The translations under genes and the position numbers were made by a program. Of a stretch of DNA of 15,201 nucleotides, positions 1 to 6,894 are shown in pieces. How positions within the stretch are numbered: position 1 is the stretch's first letter; the number at the start of each line of letters is the position of its first letter. The stretch is from an uncultured beta proteobacterium (GTDB taxonomy: Bacteria > Pseudomonadota > Gammaproteobacteria > Burkholderiales > Rhodocyclaceae). The notes under the pieces are model-generated. The model was not told where the DNA came from. It saw only the letters and a list, made by a program, of their open reading frames with translations, and did no database searches. The DNA is taken from assembly GCA_903910495.1 (NCBI GenBank), contig CAIVZW010000758.1, positions 1-15,201 on the forward strand, read 5' to 3'.

Positions 1-1380
1 ATGCAAACGCGCGCCCAGATCAGACCTGGAAAGGTCGGCAACCTTACTGGCCTGATCGCCATAGGCGTGATGAAAATGCTGCGCCACATCAGGGTCAAAA
101 CCATAACGACGGATGAGGAGTTTCTCGCCCTGGCGATCAAAGTTCGTTGCGCCAACAAGAGGAAATTTTTCGCTATGGCAGGCACAGGCCGGCTTGAGAT
201 TGAAGGTCCGAACCGCCTGATCGACGGTTTCTTCAGCCATCTTGCGATAGGAGGTCCACTTGCCTCCGGCAATGCTCAGCAATCCCGATGGACTGACCTC
301 AATGAGGTGCTCACGAACCAGCTCTGCCGTGTTTTTCGTATCCTGAGCGAGAATCAGGGGACGTAAGCCCGACCAGACGGCTTTGACATCACCGCGTGTT
401 ACTGCGATGTTGAAATATCGGGTGACATGACGCAGCAGGTATTCAATTTCTTCCTCTTTGGCCTGAGGGTGATCGACGATATCTGCGGGGTTGTCGGTAG
501 TACCGATCAAGGCATGCCCTTGCCAGGGGAGAATGAACAGGACCCGGCCGTCTTCTGTCTGCGGAATCATCAAGCCGGTTCCCGGGGGAACAAATCGCGA
601 AGACAAAACAATATGAATGCCGGAACTTGCATTCAAAATAGGCTTGGCCGACGGTTCGTCCATCTGCCTGACCCGGTCAGTAAATGGGCCAGTGGCATTG
701 ATCACACCGCGTGCATGAATGGTGAACTCATCACCGCTGAGGGTGTCACGAACACAGGCTCCGCACACTTTGCCGTTGCCCTTTAGCAGAGAAACGGCCG
801 CCACATGATTAGCCACAAGCGCCCCGTTTTGCTGAGCGGTCAGGGCTAGAGTAAGCGCCATGCGGGCATCGTTGAACTGGCCATCGTAGTAGATAACGCC
901 GGCCTTCAGGCCCTCACTCTTGAGCATCGGGAAACGCCGGAGCGCCTCCTTGCGGCCAATCAGTTGGCTATGACCGAGGCCTCGCAGACCGGCGAGAAAA
1001 TCATAGAGCATTAAACCGCAGAAAACATAGGGCACATCCATCCATTTATAGATCGGAGTGACCAGAGGGAGTCGTTTGGCGAGATGTGGCGCGTTTTTCA
1101 GGAAGGCCCCGCGCTCGTGGAGCCCCTCCTTGACCAGGTTGTATTGCGAGCGATCAAGGTTCTTCAGTGCTTTTTCCAGATAACGTACCCCGCCATGAAC
1201 CAGTTTGGTACTTCGGCTGCTGCTGCCCTCGGCGAGGTCGTTTTTTTCGATCAGGGCGACCTTGAGTCCGCGGCTTGCCGCATCAACGGCGATACCGCAT
1301 CCGGACGCCCCACCCCCGATCACCAGCAGATCAAAGCTCGTTTTTTGCTTCATGGAATCGAGTATTTGCGCTCTGCTCAT
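1..1380 (-). CDS. glpD: Aerobic glycerol-3-phosphate dehydrogenase (FAD), C-terminus cut by window edge
   Basis: This flavoenzyme oxidises sn-glycerol-3-phosphate to dihydroxyacetone phosphate at the inner membrane and passes electrons to the quinone pool. I translated the minus strand: 460 codons are visible and the frame is still open at base 1. The FAD dinucleotide-binding motif IGGGASGCG lies at residues 21-29, followed by SSRSTKLVHGGVRYLEKA, NATGPFTDRV, a LPWQ...GTTDNP segment, SGLRPL and AGGKWTSYRKMAE, all characteristic of the family. The usual length is about 500-530, so perhaps 40-70 residues are missing. The first ATG (1378-1380) is chosen; an in-frame ATG at 1351-1353 has no better ribosome binding site and would leave only about 7 residues before the FAD strand. 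It is divergent from glpR and preceded by two GlpR-like operators. Several motifs remind me more of the mitochondrial GPD2-like branch than of E. coli GlpD. Confidence 0.95.
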   Translation of the reverse strand, partial: MSRAQILDSMKQKTSFDLLVIGGGASGCGIAVDAASRGLKVALIEKNDLAEGSSSRSTKLVHGGVRYLEKALKNLDRSQYNLVKEGLHERGAFLKNAPHLAKRLPLVTPIYKWMDVPYVFCGLMLYDFLAGLRGLGHSQLIGRKEALRRFPMLKSEGLKAGVIYYDGQFNDARMALTLALTAQQNGALVANHVAAVSLLKGNGKVCGACVRDTLSGDEFTIHARGVINATGPFTDRVRQMDEPSAKPILNASSGIHIVLSSRFVPPGTGLMIPQTEDGRVLFILPWQGHALIGTTDNPADIVDHPQAKEEEIEYLLRHVTRYFNIAVTRGDVKAVWSGLRPLILAQDTKNTAELVREHLIEVSPSGLLSIAGGKWTSYRKMAEETVDQAVRTFNLKPACACHSEKFPLVGATNFDRQGEKLLIRRYGFDPDVAQHFHHAYGDQASKVADLSRSDLGARLH

Positions 1381-1424
1381 GTTTCCGTATCTTCGTTCAA
1401 TGGGCGTTGAAATCGACTACTCAA

Positions 1425-1442
1425 ATGTTCGTAAACAAACAT
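1425..1442. promoter_or_regulatory. GlpR operator 1
   Basis: The site ATGTTCGTAAACAAACAT matches the E. coli GlpR consensus as I remember it (ATGTTCG-WTAW-CGAACAT) at 16 of 18 positions and is an imperfect inverted repeat. It lies in the glpD-glpR spacer, 45 bases upstream of the glpD start, next to a second site and near a glpR gene, so repression by GlpR is the obvious reading. Confidence 0.75.
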
Positions 1443-1460
1443 ATCTTCTAATACGAACAT
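1443..1460. promoter_or_regulatory. GlpR operator 2
   Basis: The site ATCTTCTAATACGAACAT has a perfect right half (CGAACAT) and a degenerate left half, about 14 of 18 matches to the consensus. It abuts operator 1 without a spacer, giving an 18-base centre-to-centre tandem. It overlaps the candidate glpD -10 element, so bound GlpR would block polymerase. Confidence 0.65.
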
Positions 1461-1485
1461 TATGTTGCGGACCTGTTTTTGTCAA
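1459..1485 (-). promoter_or_regulatory. Candidate glpD promoter
   Basis: On the minus strand a perfect TTGACA (1480-1485) is followed after 15 bases by CATAAT (1459-1464, five of six consensus positions), or after 17 bases by the weaker TAATGT. Transcription would start inside the tandem GlpR operators and give a leader of about 75 bases. The 15-base spacing is short for sigma-70, so the exact -10 is uncertain. Confidence 0.45.
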
Positions 1486-1649
1486 CAAGCAAATCAAGGA
1501 AAGTCGGGAACGAAGCTGCAGTTACGTCGATGGCTGTTATCGGTTACAATTTATTTGAAATTTTCATTGTTTTACAACAGTTTTCATACTGACAAGCCGG
1601 TTTCTACCGATGTGCGTCAGCCGCCATGGAATAGTTATTTTATTAAAAT

Positions 1650-2438
1650 ATGAAAACACATGTTTCGGAAATGAACCTTAGCCCAAGGCATCAGGACATC
1701 CTGGAGTTGGCAAAACAGCGCGGCTTCATGTCCACCGAAGAACTGACCCGAGTTTTCAAGCTCACTTCACAAACCATCCGTCGTGACATCAACGAATTGT
1801 GTGACCGGGGGCTGTTACGCCGTTACCACGGTGGCGCCGGCCTGTCCTCCAGCGTCGAAAACGTCGAATATTCAACCCGCAAGGTATTGCATCACGAAGA
1901 AAAGATTCGTATCGCACAGCGGGTGGCCCGGCAGATCCCGGACAATGCATCGCTCTTCATCAATATCGGAACGACCACCGAAGAGGTCGCCAAGGCCTTG
2001 GACAATCACAAGAATCTTCGTATCATCACCAACAATCTGAATGTCGCGGCACTGCTCAGCGACAACCCGAATTTCGAGGTCATCGTCACCGGCGGTGTCG
2101 TCCGGCGCGACCGGGGCGTCATCGGGGAATCAACGATTGATTTCGTCAAACAGTTCAAGGTCGATTACGGCATTATCGGCATTTCGGGAATTGACCCGGA
2201 CGGGACACTGCTTGATTTCGACTACCGTGAAGTGCGGGTGGCTCAGGCGATCATCGAGAACGCACGCCAGGTGTTTCTGGTCACTGACCACACCAAGTTC
2301 AGTTGCAATCCGATGGTTCGTCTCTGTCACATATCGGAAATCAATGCCCTATTCACGGACAGGGAGCCCCCGGAAAGCATTCAAGCCGCTCTCAAGGAAT
2401 CAAAAGTGAGTCTGTACGTTGCCGACTCTGCCGATTGA
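1650..2438 (+). CDS. glpR: DeoR-family glycerol-3-phosphate regulon repressor GlpR
   Basis: A cytoplasmic DNA-binding repressor of glycerol-3-phosphate genes that is released by glycerol-3-phosphate. The 262 residues align by eye along nearly the whole length with E. coli GlpR (about 252). The N-terminal DeoR winged helix-turn-helix is at about 15-62, with STEELTRVF and TSQTIRRDINEL followed by the RYHGG turn. The sugar-phosphate sensing domain follows, with IGTTTEEVA (106-114), TNNLNVA (128-134), GISGIDPDG (177-185), DFDYREV (189-195) and DHTKF (213-217). The start is uncertain: ATG at 1650 has no clear Shine-Dalgarno sequence, while ATG at 1671 (MNLSPRHQ) fits E. coli GlpR length better but has GGAA only 0-3 bases away. 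It is divergent from glpD and probably controls both genes through the tandem operators between them. Confidence 0.94.
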   Translation: MKTHVSEMNLSPRHQDILELAKQRGFMSTEELTRVFKLTSQTIRRDINELCDRGLLRRYHGGAGLSSSVENVEYSTRKVLHHEEKIRIAQRVARQIPDNASLFINIGTTTEEVAKALDNHKNLRIITNNLNVAALLSDNPNFEVIVTGGVVRRDRGVIGESTIDFVKQFKVDYGIIGISGIDPDGTLLDFDYREVRVAQAIIENARQVFLVTDHTKFSCNPMVRLCHISEINALFTDREPPESIQAALKESKVSLYVADSAD

Positions 2439-2597
2439 TCACACTGACAAGATGCGACGTGCCAGGACTTGGCAGTGTTTCTCGGAGGGAAAGACGATTT
2501 TGTCGGCGGAATCAGCCCCGTCACGCTGAAAGGCGGAACCAGTTGGCTGCCAGCCACTCAAAGCAATCGGACTTGATCGATCTTTCTAGGGGACTGC

Positions 2598-2882
2598 ATG
2601 AAACACATCATCTGGGTACTGTGGCCGGCGTTTATCGCGGCCGGCATTGCTGAAGTCGTATTCTTTACGGTGATCGATCCACAACAACTCTATCTGCTGG
2701 GCCAACCGATGGAACTGCCGGTGCTGGCCACCTACTCGATTGGTTTCCTGATGTTCTGGCTGATCTGCTCAGGCTCCAGCCTGATGACTTATTTCATGTT
2801 GCCGCAGGCCATCAAGAACGTCCTTGACAGCACGGCGAACAAACGTTCCGATCTTGCTCGCCCGGTGCGTACGCCGCGCTAG
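2598..2882 (+). CDS. Small two-helix membrane protein, function unknown
   Basis: A 94-residue protein with two strongly hydrophobic stretches, at about residues 4-26 (IIWVLWPAFIAAGIAEVVFF) and 43-66 (LATYSIGFLMFWLICSGSSLM), joined by a short polar loop (DPQQLYLLGQPMEL), and a basic, probably cytoplasmic tail. The ATG is preceded by AGGGGA at a normal distance. It starts 159 bases after glpR and converges on metZ with only 4 bases between stop codons. I believe similar short proteins occur beside metZ in other betaproteobacteria, but I cannot name a domain or function. The hydrophobic pattern, ribosome binding site and tight fit between neighbours support a real gene. Confidence 0.75.
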   Translation: MKHIIWVLWPAFIAAGIAEVVFFTVIDPQQLYLLGQPMELPVLATYSIGFLMFWLICSGSSLMTYFMLPQAIKNVLDSTANKRSDLARPVRTPR

Positions 2883-2898
2883 ATCACTAGATCAGCGC
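2876..2898. terminator. Hairpin across the two convergent stop codons
   Basis: GCGCT (2876-2880) pairs with AGCGC (2894-2898), and inside this GATC (2882-2885) pairs with GATC (2890-2893) around an ACTA loop, with one bulged A. The structure covers the stop codons of both the small membrane protein and metZ. No run of T follows on either strand, so it is not a classical intrinsic terminator; it could still work as a bidirectional terminator or an mRNA 3' end stabiliser. Confidence 0.35.
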
Positions 2899-4062
2899 CA
2901 GACCGGTCTCAAGATCGTTCTGCAGATCGACAACGGCTTCCAGACCGACCGCCACACGCAACAGACTTTCCGTGATACCGCTGGCCGCGCGTTGTTCCGG
3001 CGTGATGCGACCGTGCGTGGTCGTTGCCGGATGGGTCAGCGTCGTTTTGGTGTCGCCCAGATTCGCCGTGATTGAGAGCAGACGACAGTTGTCGATGATT
3101 TTCCACGCTTCGGCACGTGCTCCCTTGACTTCAAAGGCTACGATGGCACCGCCGCTTTTCTGCTGGCGTCGGGCGAGTTCGAACTGCGGGTGCGATGCAA
3201 GTCCGGGGTAATAGACCCGGGCAACCCCGGGATGCGCTTCGAGCCAGTGCGCGAGTTCCAGCGCGCTGGCCGACTGGGCTTCGAGTCTGATTTTGAGGGT
3301 TTCCAGCCCCTTGAGCAGCACCCAGGCATTGAAAGCGGAAAGCGTCGGCCCGGCCGAGCGCAGGAACTTGAACACCTCTTCGGTGAGTTTCCCTGCGCCA
3401 AGCACGGCCCCGCCCAGAACGCGACCTTGGCCGTCAAGGAATTTTGTCGCCGAATGCACGACAAGATCGGCACCCAGATCAAGCGGACGCTGCAGGATCG
3501 GGGTGCAGAAGCAATTATCGACGGCCACCAGAATGCCTCGAGCATGGGCCAGCGCAACCAGCGCTGCAATATCGGATATTTCGGTGAGCGGGTTGGACGG
3601 CGTTTCAAGGAAGAACAGCCTGGTCTCGGGGCGGATGGCCTCTTCCCACGCCGCAACCCGTGTCTGCGAGACAAAGCTCGTGTGCACGCCAAAGCGTGAC
3701 ATGATGTTGCCCAGCAACTGCTGCGTTGCCCCGAACAGGCCGGTCGACGCAACGATATGGTCACCGGCGCTGCAGAACGACATCACCAGCGCGAGGATGG
3801 CCGACATGCCGGAAGCCGTGGCAACACAGGCTTCTGCACCTTCAAGCGCGGCCAGCCGCTCCTGAAAGGCCGAAACCGTCGGATTGGTAAATCGGGAATA
3901 GACGTTTCCTTCATCCTCACCGGAAAATCGTGCGGCCGCCTGAGCCGCACTATCGAAAACATAGCTGGAAGTCAGGTAGAGCGCTTCGGAATGCTCGTTG
4001 AACTGGCTTCTCGCCTGCCCTGCACGTACGGCCAGTGTTTCCGGTTGATACTTCTGAGCCAT
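2887..4062 (-). CDS. metZ: O-succinylhomoserine sulfhydrylase
   Basis: A cytoplasmic PLP enzyme of the Cys/Met metabolism family that makes homocysteine directly from O-succinylhomoserine and sulfide, bypassing cystathionine. The protein has 391 residues from ATG at 4060-4062, the usual family length. Visible motifs are YSRFTNPT (55-62), ATASGMSAI (81-89), ETPSNP (153-158), VDN (181-183) and the PLP-lysine region HSATKFLDG with K207; GDTKTTLTHPA near the C-terminus is also typical. The frame is open 41 codons further upstream, but that part lies inside purF and looks non-native. It starts 4 bases after the purF stop with no clear ribosome binding site, which suggests coupling to purF. Substrate (succinyl rather than acetyl) is inferred from MetZ-like motifs and the purF-metZ neighbourhood; a cystathionine gamma-synthase is the main alternative. 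Confidence 0.92.
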   Translation of the reverse strand: MAQKYQPETLAVRAGQARSQFNEHSEALYLTSSYVFDSAAQAAARFSGEDEGNVYSRFTNPTVSAFQERLAALEGAEACVATASGMSAILALVMSFCSAGDHIVASTGLFGATQQLLGNIMSRFGVHTSFVSQTRVAAWEEAIRPETRLFFLETPSNPLTEISDIAALVALAHARGILVAVDNCFCTPILQRPLDLGADLVVHSATKFLDGQGRVLGGAVLGAGKLTEEVFKFLRSAGPTLSAFNAWVLLKGLETLKIRLEAQSASALELAHWLEAHPGVARVYYPGLASHPQFELARRQQKSGGAIVAFEVKGARAEAWKIIDNCRLLSITANLGDTKTTLTHPATTTHGRITPEQRAASGITESLLRVAVGLEAVVDLQNDLETGLALI

Positions 4063-4066
4063 CAGA

Positions 4067-5593
4067 TCAGCGCGCCAGGTTGAGATTAAGATGCAGTTGC
4101 CGGGAATCGCGAACATCCGCCTTGGCCGCTGCGTTTTTCCCCTCGCGTGCCTGCTCGATGGCATCGAGGTATTCCGGAGTGACATCGCCGGTCACGTACT
4201 GGCCATCGAAACATGAGCTGTCAAAGCAGCAGAGCGCCGGATTCAATTCACGCACCGACGCCTTGAGTGCATCGAGATCCTGATAGACAAGCGCATCGGC
4301 GCCGATCTCGCGGCATATCTCATCATTGGTTCGACCGGTCGCAATCAGTTCGCTGCGCGTCGGCATGTCGATGCCGTAAACGTTGGGAAAGCGCACGGGT
4401 GGCGCGGCCGAAGCGAAGTACACCTTGCGCGCACCGGCCGCTCGGGCCATATCGACGATCTCGCGGCTGGTCGTGCCGCGCACGATCGAGTCATCGACGA
4501 GCAGAACACGCTTCCCCTTGAACTCCTGCGCCACGGTATTGAGTTTCTGACGTACCGACCGTTTTCGTGTCGATTGCCCCGGCATGATGAATGTGCGCCC
4601 GATGTAGCGATTCTTGACGAAACCTTCGCGATACGGAATGCCCAGGCGCTGCGCCAGTTGCATGGCCGACGGGCGGCTCGAATCGGGAATCGGGATCACC
4701 ACATCGATATCCTCGACCGGAATCTTCTTGATCACCTTGTCGGCCAGATGCTCACCCATGCGTAGCCGGGTTTCGTAAACCGATACGCCGTCGATCACCG
4801 AATCCGGGCGCGCCAGATAGACGAATTCAAAAATGCAGGGCGCCAGTACCGGGTTCTGGGCACACTGGCGATGGTGCATCTGATGCGCCATGTCAACGAA
4901 AATGGCCTCACCCGGCTCGACATCACGCAGCACGCGGAAACCCAGGGTATCAAGGGCGACCGACTCCGAGGACAGCAGATACTCGTTGCCTTGCGGCGTT
5001 TCGTGTACGCCGATGACCAGAGGACGAATGCCAAAGGGATCGCGGAAGGCGAGCAAGCCGTAGCCGGCAATCAGCACCACCACGGCATAGGCCCCTTTGC
5101 AGCGTCGGTGCACCCCGGCAACGGCAGCAAAAATGGTGTCCAGATCAAGACGGAAGCCTTTGGCCGTGTCCTGCAGTTCGTGCGCCAGCACGTTGAGCAG
5201 CACCTCGGAATCGGAATTGGTATTGATGTGCCGCAGATCCTGCCTGAACATCTCTTCCTGCAGTTGTTCGGTATTGGTCAGATTGCCGTTGTGTGCCAGC
5301 ACGATTCCGAACGGCGAATTGACGTAGAAAGGCTGCGACTCGGCAGAATCCGAAGACGACCCGGCAGTCGGATAACGGCAATGGGCGATGCCCACATTAC
5401 CCGAGAGGCTACGCATATTGCGCGTACGAAAGACGTCGCGCACCAGCCCGGAATCCTTGTGGATGTGGAAGGCATCGCCTTCACCGGTAGCGATGCCGGC
5501 CGCATCCTGACCGCGATGCTGCAGCACCATCAGCCCGTCATAGAGCAACTGATTGACCGGCGTGGTGGCAACAACCCCGAGAATACCGCACAT
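4067..5593 (-). CDS. purF: Amidophosphoribosyltransferase
   Basis: Catalyses the first committed step of purine synthesis: PRPP plus glutamine gives phosphoribosylamine. The 508 residues match the family length. The N-terminus MCGILGVV exposes the nucleophilic Cys2 after Met removal. The glutaminase domain (about 2-235) shows LQHRGQDAAGI (24-34), HCRYPT (71-76), HNGNLTN (101-107) and SDSE (127-130). The phosphoribosyltransferase domain has IPDSSRPSA and the PRPP loop VLLVDDSIVRGTTS (363-376). Cysteines at 455, 456 and 461 near the C-terminus may be what is left of a metal-cluster region but I cannot assign them. A GGGAA ribosome binding site precedes the ATG. It lies 8 bases after cvpA, in the cvpA-purF order known from E. 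coli and pseudomonads. Confidence 0.97.
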   Translation of the reverse strand: MCGILGVVATTPVNQLLYDGLMVLQHRGQDAAGIATGEGDAFHIHKDSGLVRDVFRTRNMRSLSGNVGIAHCRYPTAGSSSDSAESQPFYVNSPFGIVLAHNGNLTNTEQLQEEMFRQDLRHINTNSDSEVLLNVLAHELQDTAKGFRLDLDTIFAAVAGVHRRCKGAYAVVVLIAGYGLLAFRDPFGIRPLVIGVHETPQGNEYLLSSESVALDTLGFRVLRDVEPGEAIFVDMAHQMHHRQCAQNPVLAPCIFEFVYLARPDSVIDGVSVYETRLRMGEHLADKVIKKIPVEDIDVVIPIPDSSRPSAMQLAQRLGIPYREGFVKNRYIGRTFIMPGQSTRKRSVRQKLNTVAQEFKGKRVLLVDDSIVRGTTSREIVDMARAAGARKVYFASAAPPVRFPNVYGIDMPTRSELIATGRTNDEICREIGADALVYQDLDALKASVRELNPALCCFDSSCFDGQYVTGDVTPEYLDAIEQAREGKNAAAKADVRDSRQLHLNLNLAR

Positions 5594-5601
5594 AGATTTC
5601 C

Positions 5602-6093
5602 CTACCTGAATCGAATCCGTTTAGACACTTCCGGCGGCAGCCAGGGTTTGCCGGCCAGCACCGCTGTTTCGAGCGGCGCAGAAAAATATGCCTCGCTCCA
5701 CCAGCGCTCTTTGGGCAAAGACGTCATGCCGCCAACGATAATAAGCGCCAAGACAATAACCAGGCCGCGTGCCAGGCCAAAGACAAGCCCCAGCAAGCGA
5801 TCGCTGAGACTCAGGCCGAGCGCCTTGAGCAGACCGCGTACGGCCAGACGCAACAGCGCCATCAGCACCAGCACGGCGACGAACACGGCCACCCAGGCGG
5901 CAACAATACGCAAGGCCGGATCGGCAATGCCGGTAAAAAAAACCCGGGCCAGTTCGGCCCCCCACCACTTGGCCGCGAAAAACGCCATTACCCAGGCTGC
6001 CAGCGCAATGATTTCGCCAACCACACCGCGCCAGACACCCAGTGCAACCGACGCTGCCACCAGGGTGATAACAACGTAATCGAAGGCGGTCAT
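5602..6093 (-). CDS. cvpA: CvpA family inner-membrane protein
   Basis: CvpA is named for colicin V production in E. coli; its biochemical role is unclear, with links to envelope homeostasis. The 163 residues match the family length. Four hydrophobic segments are visible at roughly 5-24, 28-47, 62-88 and 105-124, with WRGVVGEIIALAAWV near the N-terminus and a conserved-looking LLGLVFGLARGLV in the last third, both typical of the family. The ATG overlaps the stop codon of the upstream SPOR-domain gene (ATGA), so translation is probably coupled. purF follows after 8 bases. Family membership rests on these motifs plus the folC-dedD-cvpA-purF order. Confidence 0.92.
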   Translation of the reverse strand: MTAFDYVVITLVAASVALGVWRGVVGEIIALAAWVMAFFAAKWWGAELARVFFTGIADPALRIVAAWVAVFVAVLVLMALLRLAVRGLLKALGLSLSDRLLGLVFGLARGLVIVLALIIVGGMTSLPKERWWSEAYFSAPLETAVLAGKPWLPPEVSKRIRFR

Positions 6094-6842
6094 GGTTTGG
6101 CCGCGACAACGCCGCTGACGCCAATGCGTTTCAGTTTGTCAAGCGCCTTGTCGGCCGCTTCACGACTGGGGAAAGGGCCGGCTCGCACTCGCGTCTTCTT
6201 GCCTTCGGGCGAGTCGAGCGGTTCAGTGAAGACCTTGATGCCCAACTCGCCTATTTTGGTCTGGAGCTGTTTGACGTTGGCCGAATTGGAGAAGGCGCCG
6301 ATCAGGATGACGAACGGCACGTTATTGCCGGCAGTTGCGAGTTGGGCAGCCTCTACCGCCTTGCCGCTGAGGATTGCCGCCGCACGCTGCGGTTCGCTGA
6401 CGCTTGCCGCGACCGTCTTTTCGCTGGCCGTTACCGGAGTCTTCTCAGCGCGCTTTTCCGCCGCTTTATCGGCAACTTTTTCGGATGCCTTTTCGACCGG
6501 CTTCACGACCGGTTTTTCGCTATTCTTTTCCGCTGGCTTTTCCGCAGCCTTGTCAGCTGGTCTGACGACGACAGCAGGCGGAGCAGTCTGCCCGGTCTTT
6601 TCCGGCACAGCGGCTTTCTCGCCGGCCGCAGTACTGGCGGCTGGCCTGACGACCTTGGGATTGAACGCGGTCTGATCCTGAGCAGGGATGCGTATCTGGA
6701 CATCCTGAACCTGCTGCTTGGGCTCTTCGTCCATGACCATTGGCAAAACCACGGCGGCCAGACCGGCAAAGGCAACCGCCCCCACCAAGCGGCGGCGCGC
6801 CCGTTTTTTTAGCTGCAAATTCGCGTTAGAGGAATCGGGCAT
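6090..6842 (-). CDS. dedD: SPOR-domain inner-membrane protein (DedD-like)
   Basis: Proteins of this type sit in the inner membrane with a periplasmic SPOR domain that binds denuded peptidoglycan at the septum. From ATG at 6840-6842 it has 250 residues: a short basic cytoplasmic part (LKKRARRRL, 11-19), one membrane helix (about 19-37), a long Lys/Glu/Ala/Pro-rich linker with repeated EKPAEK-like units (about 95-145), and a C-terminal SPOR domain (about 174-248) with PFVILIGAFSN and RVRAGPFPSREAADKAL. An in-frame GTG at 6900-6902, overlapping the folC end by 8 bases, would add 20 residues. I prefer the ATG because the product then begins close to the LQLKKRARRRL start I remember in relatives; neither start has a good ribosome binding site. 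Position between folC and cvpA matches dedD in E. coli. Confidence 0.88.
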   Translation of the reverse strand: MPDSSNANLQLKKRARRRLVGAVAFAGLAAVVLPMVMDEEPKQQVQDVQIRIPAQDQTAFNPKVVRPAASTAAGEKAAVPEKTGQTAPPAVVVRPADKAAEKPAEKNSEKPVVKPVEKASEKVADKAAEKRAEKTPVTASEKTVAASVSEPQRAAAILSGKAVEAAQLATAGNNVPFVILIGAFSNSANVKQLQTKIGELGIKVFTEPLDSPEGKKTRVRAGPFPSREAADKALDKLKRIGVSGVVAAKP

Positions 6843-6894
6843 CGGTATCTGTAGAGTCGAGTGGTTTCGGATGAAGTCCGCGGTGTCGGTTGGA

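Noticed and set aside
2460..2474. TGCCA-GGACT-TGGCA hairpin after glpR as terminator
   Set aside because: Only five base pairs and no real T run; too weak to call a terminator.
4871..6079. Long plus-strand open frame of about 400 codons opposite purF and cvpA
   Set aside because: It is antisense to two well-supported genes, has low-complexity Arg/Ser/Thr-rich composition and no family motif; such frames are common opposite GC-rich genes.
6097..6675. Plus-strand frame with repeated Phe-Ser-Ala units opposite dedD
   Set aside because: The repeats are the antisense reading of the Lys/Glu/Ala linker repeats of the SPOR-domain protein.
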